A stretch of DNA of 40,320 bases from Streptomyces albidus (ex Kaewkla and Franco 2022) (lineage in GTDB: Bacteria; Actinomycetota; Actinomycetes; Streptomycetales; Streptomycetaceae): positions 1-40,320 of the forward strand of contig NZ_JACBXA010000030.1 of the NCBI RefSeq assembly GCF_013870515.1. Reading direction: 5' to 3'. Below the pieces are notes generated by a model that was given only the letters and a program-made list of their open reading frames with translations, was not told where the DNA came from and ran no database searches. Both the position numbers and the translations under genes were made by a program. This document shows, piece after piece, positions 16,969-25,203 of the stretch. How positions within the stretch are numbered: position 1 is the first letter of the stretch; the number at the start of each line of letters is the position of its first letter.

Positions 16969-17876
16969 GCGTCCCACTCTTCGCCGTCGGGACCGTCCCA
17001 GGCTTGGATATTCCGGTGCTCTTCCTCGATCCAGGCGCTCGGACTCAGCCCGGTGAACTGCTGGAAGTCCCGGACGAGGTGGGAGTGGTCGTAGAACCCG
17101 CAGTGCACCGCGAGCCGCGACAGATCCCATGGCAGCCCGTCCGCGACCGCCTTCTTCAGCTGCCGCTGCGCCCGCTCGAACCGCATGAGCCGGGAGATCT
17201 GCTTGGGGCTCGCCCCCACCTCCTGCCGGAAGAGCGTGGTCAGCTGCCGTCGGCTCATCGCCACGTGCTGCGCCATGCCGTCCAGGGAGCCGGTGCCCTG
17301 ATGCCAGGCCATCCACTTCCACGCGGCCAACAGCTCCGGACGTACCTCCGCACGCCGTCCCGCGTTCTCGTACCGTCGCCGCAGACAGGCCGACACGGTC
17401 TCGAAGCGCTCACTCCAGCTGTCCTGCTCACGCAGCCGTTCGTGCGTCTCCAGTGCCGAAGCGCCGAGAACTGCGGCGCCGTCTCCGGCCACGTCCGTCA
17501 GCTCACCGGCAGGCATGCCCAGCAGCGCCCGGGCCGCCAGCGGGTGCACGGCCAGCTGCACCCCGGTCTCGCAGCTCGGCTGGGCGATGTACACGGGTTC
17601 TTGGCTCAGGCCGCCGACGACGACCTCCGCGCGGTGCGCGTCCCTGCCGCGTGCGTGTTCCGGGCTGTTGCCGCAGACGAGGGGCCCGTCGAGAGAGAAG
17701 ATCAGCGTCAGGTAGGGCGAGGGCAGGCCCCGATGCAGCTGGGGAGTGGCGTCCCGCGCCGTGTAGCCGACCGTGGACGCGACCATTCCACCCAGCGTTC
17801 GCGGCGCGTGTACGAAGGTGGACGTGCCCGCCTGCTGGGAGGCGGGAGCCTGCTCGCCGCTCCTTCCGGAGCTCAT
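16965..17876 (-). CDS. AraC-family transcriptional regulator
   Basis: A 303-residue regulator with an N-terminal ligand or dimerisation domain (about residues 20-190). The C-terminal double helix-turn-helix (about 205-295) is recognised by SRRQLTTLFRQEVGASPKQ and CGFYDHSHLVRDFQQFTGLS. It shares a 4-bp overlap with the downstream VOC gene and probably controls it. The start ATG 17876 lacks a Shine-Dalgarno site, but TAGACT ends exactly 6 bases before it, which fits leaderless transcription. Confidence 0.92.
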   Translation of the reverse strand: MSSGRSGEQAPASQQAGTSTFVHAPRTLGGMVASTVGYTARDATPQLHRGLPSPYLTLIFSLDGPLVCGNSPEHARGRDAHRAEVVVGGLSQEPVYIAQPSCETGVQLAVHPLAARALLGMPAGELTDVAGDGAAVLGASALETHERLREQDSWSERFETVSACLRRRYENAGRRAEVRPELLAAWKWMAWHQGTGSLDGMAQHVAMSRRQLTTLFRQEVGASPKQISRLMRFERAQRQLKKAVADGLPWDLSRLAVHCGFYDHSHLVRDFQQFTGLSPSAWIEEEHRNIQAWDGPDGEEWDA

Positions 17877-17882
17877 ACGACC

Positions 17883-17888
17883 AGTCTA
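17883..17888 (-). promoter_or_regulatory. -10 element for a leaderless AraC-family gene
   Basis: On the minus strand TAGACT is followed by six bases (GGTCGT) and then the ATG at 17876. A TANNNT hexamer at this distance is the usual actinobacterial layout when transcription starts at the start codon. No ribosome binding site is present. No clear -35 was recognised. Confidence 0.5.
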
Positions 17889-17986
17889 CGAAGGTCGCGG
17901 CGGCCCGGGCCCGGTCTGCGGCGTCGAGCAGCCCCGAAGCAGGGAGCAGCCCGGAACCGTCGCCGCGCCCTCCGATGGGGGCGCGC

Positions 17987-18460
17987 CTACCGCCCGTCGT
18001 GTGCCGTCTCGGAGAAGTACGCGTTGGATGCGGGCCGGTAGAGGAACACCAGAGCGCCGACGGCCAGCAGGATCGGGATGTTGACGAGCAGGTCGTAGAC
18101 GATCCCGTCCTCCGACCATGCGAAGCCGTTCATGCTCGCGCTGTTGAGCAGGAAGAACACGTTGACACCGGCGCTGACGGTGAGCACGATCCGCGCCCAG
18201 TTGCGGCCTGCGCGCATCCTGAAGGCGAGGAACAGCCACAGCGCACTGGTGGCGACCAGGGCGCCGGCAGACCTGGCGAGCTGTCCGAGCGCGCCGTCCC
18301 CGCCCATCTCGTGGCGCATCTCCTCCAGCCCCGAGGAAGGGATCACGAACGTCCCGAGCAGCCAGGCGGTGACATCCACGGCGATCGCCGCCAGCGAGAG
18401 CTTGAACGCCGTGTTCACTTCCCTCGGACCCCCGGCTCGCTCGGTTTCCGTGCTGATCAT
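17987..18460 (-). CDS. Small four-helix membrane protein, unrecognised
   Basis: A 157-residue protein starting at ATG 18460 after a GGGAGGGAC site; the longer frame upstream is not supported. Four hydrophobic segments are visible: AAIAVDVTAWLLGTFVI, a segment around ALVATSALWLFLAF, one around IVLTVSAGVNVFFLL, and LLVNIPILLAVGALVFLY at the C-terminal side. A hydrophilic loop (EEMRHEMGGDG) follows the first. No catalytic motif is seen and the family is not recognised. It stands alone on the minus strand between the AraC gene and the MFS gene. Confidence 0.75.
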   Translation of the reverse strand: MISTETERAGGPREVNTAFKLSLAAIAVDVTAWLLGTFVIPSSGLEEMRHEMGGDGALGQLARSAGALVATSALWLFLAFRMRAGRNWARIVLTVSAGVNVFFLLNSASMNGFAWSEDGIVYDLLVNIPILLAVGALVFLYRPASNAYFSETAHDGR

Positions 18461-18680
18461 CCGTCCCGTCCCTCCCGTGAGCAGGCACCCGGCTCGGTGC
18501 ACGCGTGACATGGAGAGACGTCCGGATGAGGCGTGGAGGTTGCGAGGGCCGTGACCGGCACCGGATCCAGCGTCCGGCTCCCGACCTGCACGGCGACGCC
18601 CGGGTCTCCAACCGGCCTGTGGGCAGGGGCAGTTGCTTATGCCGACAGGAGCTGCCCGGGCGTCGTTCACGGGCGGACGG

Positions 18681-20048
18681 TCAACTCACGGTCTCCTCTG
18701 CGTGCTTCTCCGAAGCGGCCGTCGGCAGTGAAGGGCGATGGTCCGCGACACGTCTGCGCAGGACCAGTTGGAGACCGACCATCACGACCACCGTCGCGAT
18801 CGCGCTGTGCCACAGCAGCGCGTCCAGCTGTCCCGCCGAGAGATAGGCGCCCACGGCAACGGCCGCCAGCGCGCACACGCCTCGGTCCACGATGCTCTCC
18901 ACGGACAGGAGCGTGGCGCGGGGGGCGTTCGCGGGGATCGCGTCGTTGACCAGCTTCCGCTGAACCGGGTAGGCGAATCCCGTCAGCGCCGCGAACACGC
19001 ACAGCAGCACCATCACGGTCCAGGGCCCGCCCAGGGTGAGACCGGCCAGCGTGCCCGCCAGCGCGACGCTGAGCAAGGACACCCAGCCGACGGGCGACAG
19101 GCGCCGGCCGAGCCACTGGGGGCGTGCCGAGGCCACCGCCTCCGCCACCGTCATCGCCGCCAGCACCGTGCCGTGTGACGTCTCGTTGATGCCGTGGTCC
19201 AGCAGGACGGGCTGGAAGAGGTTGACCTGGCAGATGCGGGAGAGCGTGAACACGGCGACGCCCTGCACCATGATCAGCGCCAGGCGGGGCGTCGCCCGCA
19301 CATGCCGCAGCGCGGCGCCCGCGTCGCGGAGGAAGGCGGCACGACTCCGCCCCGCACCCTTCTCCTGTCCCTTGCCCTGCCCCTTGCCTTGTCCAGTGGT
19401 CCTTCCCGGTGCCCCGTCCTCTCCGCGGGACACCGCAAGCCGGGGCAGCGCCACCGCACACGCCAGCGACCCCGCCGCGCTGGCGGCGCTCAGCACATAC
19501 GGGGCCGCGTGCGCGACGGCCATCAACGGGCCGACCAGCGGCCAGCACATCACCTTCGCCGCCAGACCCAGCGCGCGGGCGGTCCCCTCGGCCTTCAGGT
19601 AGTGCTCTCCGCATCCCTCGGCCCGAAGGCCGTCGTAGAGGTAGGCACTTGCTGCTCCCGAGGTGAGGGAGCGGCCGGCGGCGATGGCCAGGAAGTGGAC
19701 GAGGAAGCCCGTGTAGGACGGCGTGAGCACGGGCGCCAGGTTCGCGGCCGTCATCACGACTGCCCCCGCACGCAGGCAGTTGCGTGCGCCGATGCGGTCG
19801 GCGACGATCCCGGTCGGGATCTCGAAGAGACAGAACGCGATGTAGTAGATGCTCTGGATCCCGAAGATCTGCCCGTCCGACAGCCCCGCCTCCCGCTGGT
19901 AGGCGTAGAAGACCGGCATCCACCACAGCAGGTTGAACAGCAGCTGGAAGCCGTTGTTCAGGCCGATGATCCGGCGGGCGGCAGGCGTCAGTCCGGCCGA
20001 GCGGGGCCGCGAGAAGGACCGCAGCCGCTGGTCGAGACGGCGGATCAC
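18681..20048 (-). CDS. MFS transporter, last gene of the ATP-grasp operon
   Basis: A 455-residue major facilitator protein with about 12 hydrophobic segments. The motif-A-like GIVADRIGARN lies in the loop after the second segment. The central cytoplasmic loop holds a repetitive Gly-Gln-Lys stretch (GQGKGQGKGQEKG). The start is placed at GTG 20048, which overlaps the stop of the dikinase-like gene by 4 bp (GTGA). The open frame extends to 20105 but would overlap the neighbour by about 60 bases. There is no strong ribosome binding site, consistent with coupled translation. Position after two ATP-dependent biosynthetic-type genes suggests it exports their product or confers self-resistance, which is inference. 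Confidence 0.9.
   Translation of the reverse strand: MIRRLDQRLRSFSRPRSAGLTPAARRIIGLNNGFQLLFNLLWWMPVFYAYQREAGLSDGQIFGIQSIYYIAFCLFEIPTGIVADRIGARNCLRAGAVVMTAANLAPVLTPSYTGFLVHFLAIAAGRSLTSGAASAYLYDGLRAEGCGEHYLKAEGTARALGLAAKVMCWPLVGPLMAVAHAAPYVLSAASAAGSLACAVALPRLAVSRGEDGAPGRTTGQGKGQGKGQEKGAGRSRAAFLRDAGAALRHVRATPRLALIMVQGVAVFTLSRICQVNLFQPVLLDHGINETSHGTVLAAMTVAEAVASARPQWLGRRLSPVGWVSLLSVALAGTLAGLTLGGPWTVMVLLCVFAALTGFAYPVQRKLVNDAIPANAPRATLLSVESIVDRGVCALAAVAVGAYLSAGQLDALLWHSAIATVVVMVGLQLVLRRRVADHRPSLPTAASEKHAEETVS
19365..19395. repeat. Short imperfect tandem repeat inside the MFS gene
   Basis: Imperfect 12-base units built on CCCTTGCC encode the Gly-Gln-Lys repeat of the cytoplasmic loop between the two halves of the MFS protein. 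Such a tract can change length by replication slippage without breaking the frame. Confidence 0.55.
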
Positions 20049-22057
20049 AGCGCGTACGGGCGGATCTGGACCAGGCGGAACTCGCCCTGGTCGGTCATCA
20101 GCCACTCGATGTCGAGGGGACTGTCCACGTCGGCCTCGCTGAAGTGGGACTGCAGCAGCCTGCCGCTCAGGGCCAGGTCCGCCAGGCGTGCGCGGGTCGC
20201 GGCCGGCAGGTCCCCGCCGGAGGAGCCGAGTGCGACCGTACGGCCGCCGCCCTCAACGGTGTTGTACAGGTACTGCTGCGGCAGAGTCGTCCCGTCGACG
20301 ATGCTTTCCGGCGACCCGGGCGAGCAGTTGAGATAGACGTTGCGGAACTCCTCGCGCTTCGTCGGATTGCAGGTCACCAGGACGCCCCCGAGCGCTGCGG
20401 GGACGTACTCCTGGACGATGACGCCCATGTAGGTGTCGTCCAGGGAGATGCCGACCTGATGGCGCAGGCGCACGCTGCGCGGCGACAGCAGGGACGCCCA
20501 CACCTGGCGTACGGCATCGAGGAGTTCGGCTTCACCCCGGACGGTGGTGACGGAGTCGTACACGCCCGCAGCGGAGAAGCCCGGCAGGTCTTCGGCGTTG
20601 GAGGACGAGCGCACCACCAGGCGGGTCCCCGCGGCAAGCGGGGCGGGGAAGGCCTGGGTGATCTGGCGCGTCACGCCGTCCGGCACGGGCGTGCTGCGGA
20701 CCAGGTGCTGCAAGTGAAGGCAGAGGGAGTCCAGCACGTCCAGCGCATCGAGCTCGAGCACCATCTTCAGCTTGCCGATGCCCTGTTGAAGCGCCGGTGA
20801 GGACGTGAGGAAGCGGTGCTGCAAGGCGAACGGCAGCGCCACCCCTTCGGGTGCCGCCACGGTACGTGCCGCGAACTCGGCCGCGGCCTGGCGCAGTTGG
20901 CTCGTAGCGGCGTCCGTCACGCCGAGCCGCGCGGCCAGATGACCGTACAGATCCGGGCGGGGAGGCCGCGCTCGTCCGTAGAAGGCGGTGAGGTCGGCGG
21001 TGCGGCTGTCGAGGACGTGGTGGAGCTCTCCGAGATTGGCCGCCTTGGTGCCGTAGCGGTCCCGGTCGGCGCTTCGAAGCCGGTGCAGCGAGAGGACCGG
21101 CACGTCCTCGAGCAGTGGCGGCTCCACCCGGATCCGCTGGTGGTGCCAGGCCGGCGCGTCCATCTCCGGAGCGCTCGCCAGCGCCTCGATGGTGATCTCG
21201 TCCTCCCGCACCCGGTAGCGGACCCATGCGCCGTCCAGACCGGCCTCCTCGACGATCTGATCGAGGTCGCGGACGATCGCGTTGGGGATTCCCCAGCCGG
21301 ATGCCAGGACGTTGGTGTGCGAAAGCGGCGTGATGGGCGTGGTGTTGAGGAATCCGGCGACTCGCGGTACGTCGTCCGGCAGGCAGTCCATCGCCACGAT
21401 GTCCGCCCAGCCGAGCCCGTCCGCAGCGGCCTCGTACTCCTCGGCCGTACGGAACCAGCGCAGCCGGCCCGTGGCCTCCCCGGGGTTGAGCGGCGTCCGC
21501 ATCCGGTTGCCGAAGAGCTCGTGGCCGAGGATGCGAGGCACGCGGACCTCGCTGATCGCCGTGAGCTCCTGCTCCTGGCCGTGGTTCGCGGGCTTCAGCA
21601 GCAGCGGCAGACGGCCGTCGACACGGCTGCGGACGTACGCGTAGAACTCCTCGAGCAGCGCGCCGTGCATGGTGTCCGCTTCGGTCGTCTCCAGGACGAG
21701 GAACGGCCGTTCACGGTTCTCGGAGTCCTCGTCGGTGTGCAGCGAGAGCACGCCCAGCAGGAAGCGGCGCTCCGGATCCATGTACATCGAGGCGTTGTAT
21801 GAGTCCAACCCCGCGTCCAGAGCCTCCAGTTCCAGGCCGAGGATGCGGGTGGCGACGTAGTCGACGTGGAAGGGGTGGACGGCCGTGTCGAGCAGGTGCC
21901 AGGTCTCCTCGGCACGGTCGACGACGACCTTCAGGTAGGGGTGACCGGCGAGGACGCCCGAGAGGGCACGGAACAGCGGCAGCGTCAGGTTGCCGCCGAC
22001 GACCGTGAGGTCCGTGGCGGGGCGCGGCTCGGACGGCGAGGTCAGGGGAGTGGTCAT
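20045..22057 (-). CDS. PEP-synthase/glucan-dikinase-like protein
   Basis: A 670-residue protein with ATG 22057 behind a GAGGAGG site; upstream extensions would overlap the ATP-grasp gene. The C-terminal half (about 335-670) is the nucleotide-binding domain of PEP synthase/PPDK. It shows GTKAANLGEL (336-345), RSSSNAEDLPGF (483-494), a long central lobe, DIEW (649-652) and VQIRPY (663-668). Residues 232-262 contain TPLSHTNVLASGWGIPN, resembling the swivelling phosphohistidine domain, with His247 as candidate. So the His domain precedes the ATP domain, the order seen in glucan water dikinase and opposite to PEP synthase. There is no PEP/pyruvate barrel. Residues 1-230 are unrecognised. It may transfer phosphate from ATP to an unknown acceptor. 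It overlaps both neighbours by 4 bp. Confidence 0.85.
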   Translation of the reverse strand: MTTPLTSPSEPRPATDLTVVGGNLTLPLFRALSGVLAGHPYLKVVVDRAEETWHLLDTAVHPFHVDYVATRILGLELEALDAGLDSYNASMYMDPERRFLLGVLSLHTDEDSENRERPFLVLETTEADTMHGALLEEFYAYVRSRVDGRLPLLLKPANHGQEQELTAISEVRVPRILGHELFGNRMRTPLNPGEATGRLRWFRTAEEYEAAADGLGWADIVAMDCLPDDVPRVAGFLNTTPITPLSHTNVLASGWGIPNAIVRDLDQIVEEAGLDGAWVRYRVREDEITIEALASAPEMDAPAWHHQRIRVEPPLLEDVPVLSLHRLRSADRDRYGTKAANLGELHHVLDSRTADLTAFYGRARPPRPDLYGHLAARLGVTDAATSQLRQAAAEFAARTVAAPEGVALPFALQHRFLTSSPALQQGIGKLKMVLELDALDVLDSLCLHLQHLVRSTPVPDGVTRQITQAFPAPLAAGTRLVVRSSSNAEDLPGFSAAGVYDSVTTVRGEAELLDAVRQVWASLLSPRSVRLRHQVGISLDDTYMGVIVQEYVPAALGGVLVTCNPTKREEFRNVYLNCSPGSPESIVDGTTLPQQYLYNTVEGGGRTVALGSSGGDLPAATRARLADLALSGRLLQSHFSEADVDSPLDIEWLMTDQGEFRLVQIRPYAL

Positions 22058-23427
22058 GACCGGGCCTCCTCGGAGGACGCCGCCGGCAGGACCTGGGGAA
22101 GGGCGTCCACCAGGGTCCGGAAGTCCCGCACGACGGTCTGCGGGTCGAGGGCCGAGAGCAGGCACAGGGCGGCCATGGTGTTCGCGCCGGCGGCCGGTTC
22201 GTAGACCGGGACGGGAGTGCCGTCGGGCAGTGAGCTGTCGGCGACCACGGACAGGCGGCTGCCGTCGCTCATGGGGACGGCGCCCGCCACAGTCGGGAAG
22301 TCCCAGATGCGCCGGTCCGGCCAGGCGTCTCCCTCGCCGTCGACGGCCAGCACGACGAGTGCACCCGCCGCTCCCCGCGCCTCCTGCGCCGTACGGGCGT
22401 GCTCCGGCCAGGAGACCGAGCGCCCCAGCAGGTGGTCGGTGAGCATCCCGACAAGGTCGAGACCGAAGACCTCCTCGATCTGCGGGAGCGTCATCGCGCC
22501 ACCGAACCGGGCGGCGGTCTCGATCACCCACATCTGCCCGCCGGCGCCGAGTTTGATCTCGGTGTGCGTCCCGCAGTTCTCCAGCCCCAGGGCGTCGACG
22601 GCCTCCCGGGCGAGGGCCACGACCTGCTCCTGGGCGTCGACCGGCAGGGGAGCGGGGGTGATGCCTGCGCGCTCGGTGAAGGGTTCCACTGTCGGCATGC
22701 GTCCGCTGAGACAGACGGGCCTGAACTCGCCGTCGGTCACCACGCCTTCGACGCTCACGTAGTCGCCCCAGCCCGGCTGGTCGAACCACCCCTCGGGTGT
22801 GCCCTCCACGATCTCCTCGACCACGAAGTCCGCCTCGGCGTCGGCCACATGGAGTTCGGCGTAACCCAGTTGTGCGGACTCGGCCATCACCTTGCGGGAC
22901 GCCTCCCAGGCCGGCTGGACGTCGCGAGGGGAGCGAATGATCTGGTGCGCCGTCGAACCGGCGCTCCAGGCGGCCTTCAGCAGCAACGGGAACGAGAGGG
23001 CAGCGGCCGCCTCGTGCAGGTCGCTTTCCGAGCCGACCGGACGGAACCGGGGCTGGGATATGCCGCCTTCCTGCCAGGTGCGCCGCATCATGCGCTTGTC
23101 GCGGGCCAGGGCACAGGAGTTGCCGGGTCCGACGAGGCCCAGCTTCTCGCAGGCCTGGGCGACGGCGACGACCGCGTACTCGGAGAAGGTGAGCACCGCA
23201 TCGGCGCCCACGGCCTCCGCCCGGGCGACGATCAACGACACCAGGTCCCGCCGCTCGGACTCGGTGGGGACCACGACCGAGGCGCACAGGCGCTCGGCCG
23301 ACGCCTCCACCGCTTCAGGAAGGGCGCTGAGTGCCAGCACGTGCACAGCTGACCTGGCGGCGACCCGCGACAGGGCATAACCGAGTGGCGGACCACCCTT
23401 GGCGTGGACGAAGAGCACCTTGGGCAC
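22054..23427 (-). CDS. ATP-grasp ligase (carboxylate-amine ligase family)
   Basis: A 457-residue ATP-grasp protein, first gene of the three-gene operon. GTG 23427 lies 10 bases after AAGGAG. A Rossmann-like N-terminal domain (MPKVLFVHAKGGPP) leads to DKRMMR (110-115), the ATP-binding FPLLLKAAWSAGS with Lys151, and the adenine-side FVVEEIVEGT (Glu204/Glu205). The metal and catalytic region is THTEIKL (287-293) plus VIETAARFGG (301-310). That region resembles L-amino-acid ligases and carnosine-synthase-like enzymes, which join an amine to an acyl-phosphate intermediate. The usual ExNxR reads E-T-A-A-R, with Asn replaced by Ala. It probably forms a peptide or amide bond; substrates are unknown. 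Confidence 0.9.
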   Translation of the reverse strand: MPKVLFVHAKGGPPLGYALSRVAARSAVHVLALSALPEAVEASAERLCASVVVPTESERRDLVSLIVARAEAVGADAVLTFSEYAVVAVAQACEKLGLVGPGNSCALARDKRMMRRTWQEGGISQPRFRPVGSESDLHEAAAALSFPLLLKAAWSAGSTAHQIIRSPRDVQPAWEASRKVMAESAQLGYAELHVADAEADFVVEEIVEGTPEGWFDQPGWGDYVSVEGVVTDGEFRPVCLSGRMPTVEPFTERAGITPAPLPVDAQEQVVALAREAVDALGLENCGTHTEIKLGAGGQMWVIETAARFGGAMTLPQIEEVFGLDLVGMLTDHLLGRSVSWPEHARTAQEARGAAGALVVLAVDGEGDAWPDRRIWDFPTVAGAVPMSDGSRLSVVADSSLPDGTPVPVYEPAAGANTMAALCLLSALDPQTVVRDFRTLVDALPQVLPAASSEEARS

Positions 23428-23471
23428 GGCGCGACGACTCCTTCACTCACTGAGGGGGAACGGGGCTTGGA

Positions 23472-23500
23472 GGTGAGCGACATAGGGCGCACTGCTCACC
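23472..23500. promoter_or_regulatory. Inverted repeat in the divergent ATP-grasp / PAS-LuxR promoter region
   Basis: GGTGAGC (23472-23478) and GCTCACC (23494-23500) are perfect inverted arms with a 15-base centre containing CATAGGG. The repeat lies 45-73 bases upstream of the ATP-grasp start and about 110-135 bases before the LuxR-type start. It is a candidate operator for one of the two adjacent regulators. Confidence 0.45.
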
Positions 23501-23607
23501 CACTCAAGCGAAACAGCCCGCAGTCACCCGGATCGCCACAACGGCCGCGTCGCGTCAGGCAAATGCCAGAGTTGCGGGTCTTGTCGAGTCATGGTGAAGG
23601 TTCCGTG

Positions 23608-25038
23608 ATGCCGTATGGCGGGAGCGGCGCGACGAGCCGGTCCGGCTGTGTTCCAGGTCGGCCGAGAACCTGGCATGCATGGGACCGGGGCGGGATAGTC
23701 ATCGCGGTGTCACACCGTGTGAACGCCGTCGAACTTCCTGGAAAGGCCGTCGTGGACGAGACCGGACTCAGAACCCTGCTCGAAGACCTGCCCGTGTCCT
23801 GGTGGGAGGCCGACGGGCAACTGCGCGTCAGCGACAGCGGGGGAGGCGCGTTCAGCGACGCGCCCACGGCCCGGCGCTTCTTCGACGCCATGCGGGAGGA
23901 GTTCGCCGAGGCCAGGTGCACACCCGAGACCGGCCACGGCCAAGTGCGGTTCGAGAAACGGGTCTTCGAGGTGACGTGGTCCCTCGCCGACGCCGCATGC
24001 CGGGACCGGTTCCGCGGACTTGCCGTCGACGTGGGCGCCCCGGCCGACACCACTCGCCGCTACGACGCCCTCGCCGACCTCAGCCCCGCCGCCGCCTTCA
24101 TACGCGACCTCGACGGGCGCTACCTGTGGACGAATCACGCCTACGCGCACCTCTACGGCACCACGCCGGCCGAGGTCGTCGGCAAGCACCTGGAGGACTT
24201 CGACCCTCCGGCCGACGCCGCTCAATTCCTCGCCCTGGACCGGGAGATCGTCTCTCACGGCAGGCCGCTGCGGCACACGCTGACGTATCACCGTTCCGAC
24301 GGCACCAGCGGATACGCGGTGGGCCACCGGTTCCCCGTCATCGAGGGGCCGCAGACCTGCGTGGCCGGCATCTACGTCGACATCACCGGCTACATGCGCG
24401 CCCTGGACCAACTCCGTGAAGCCGAGGAGAACCTGGACGCACTGCGCGACCACAGCGGGCTGCCCTGCGCCCTCATATCGACGGGAGGACGCATCCGGCA
24501 GGCCAGCGCCGCAGCCGCCGAACTGCTCCAGATGCGGCGCTCCGACCTCGTGGGCAAGCGCGCCCACTCCGTACTCGCTCCGGCTCCGGAACTCCATGTC
24601 CTGCACCGCAGATGGAACGACCTGATAGCCCGACGCCACAGGCGGATCGAGACGTCCGCCGTGATCATCGACGCCCGCGGCCGCCATCGCCGCGCCCGGC
24701 TCCACCTGACGGCGACAGGGCGGACCTCCACCCGAGCCGCGAACGTATGGGTGGTCGTCACCCACGAGGGATTCGCGCACGAGCCCCATCCGCCGCTCAC
24801 ACCCGCCCAGATCCGCATCCTCGCCCTGCTGGCGGAAGGCCGCAGCAACGGCGAGATCGCCACGTCGCTGCGCCTGTCCCGGCAGACGGTCGACTACCAC
24901 CTCGGACGTCTGCGTCACCTGCTGGGAGCCGCGACCAGGCCCGCACTCGTCGCGCGGGCGTACGTCCTGGGCATCCTCGCCCCCCAGTCCTGGCCGCCAC
25001 GATCCGCCACGGCGACCCATCCCCTCAGCTCCACCTGA
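23608..25038 (+). CDS. PAS-domain LuxR-type transcriptional regulator
   Basis: A 476-residue regulator from ATG 23608, which has GAAGG seven bases upstream. GTG 23707 is a possible later start giving 443 residues. An N-terminal sensory-like segment (DETGLRTLLEDLPVSWWEAD) is followed by a PAS domain (FIRDLDGRYLWTNHAYAHLY to VAGIYVDITGYM). A second PAS-like domain follows (GLPCALISTGGRI onward). The C-terminal LuxR helix-turn-helix reads LTPAQIRILALLAEGRSNGE and SRQTVDYHLGRLRHLLGA. There is no receiver domain, so it is a one-component sensor. It is divergent from the ATP-grasp operon and lies just upstream of the SARP gene, so it probably regulates that cluster. Confidence 0.88.
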   Translation: MPYGGSGATSRSGCVPGRPRTWHAWDRGGIVIAVSHRVNAVELPGKAVVDETGLRTLLEDLPVSWWEADGQLRVSDSGGGAFSDAPTARRFFDAMREEFAEARCTPETGHGQVRFEKRVFEVTWSLADAACRDRFRGLAVDVGAPADTTRRYDALADLSPAAAFIRDLDGRYLWTNHAYAHLYGTTPAEVVGKHLEDFDPPADAAQFLALDREIVSHGRPLRHTLTYHRSDGTSGYAVGHRFPVIEGPQTCVAGIYVDITGYMRALDQLREAEENLDALRDHSGLPCALISTGGRIRQASAAAAELLQMRRSDLVGKRAHSVLAPAPELHVLHRRWNDLIARRHRRIETSAVIIDARGRHRRARLHLTATGRTSTRAANVWVVVTHEGFAHEPHPPLTPAQIRILALLAEGRSNGEIATSLRLSRQTVDYHLGRLRHLLGAATRPALVARAYVLGILAPQSWPPRSATATHPLSST

Positions 25039-25191
25039 CAGGCTCCCCGGGCGCCGAACCCACCTGCTGGACCCGCGAGTTGACGGTGCTGCGCTGGTCC
25101 ACCAGCGGAGGAGGCCCGCCTGACGCCGACCCCGGTTGCACGGCCACCCCGGGCAGTGCCAACGTGCGGCTTCCCATTCCCTCGTCAAGGC

Positions 25192-25197
25192 TAGGTT
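25192..25197 (+). promoter_or_regulatory. -10 element for a leaderless SARP gene
   Basis: TAGGTT is followed by six bases (GCGCGC) and the GTG at 25204. No Shine-Dalgarno sequence is present at usable spacing. This is the TANNNT layout of leaderless actinobacterial transcripts. A clear -35 was not recognised. Confidence 0.5.
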
Positions 25198-25203
25198 GCG
25201 CGC

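Noticed and set aside
22058..23287. N-terminal extension of the dikinase-like gene to 23287
   Set aside because: The added 410 residues are an out-of-frame reading of the ATP-grasp gene. ATG 22057 has a strong ribosome binding site and a standard 4-bp overlap.
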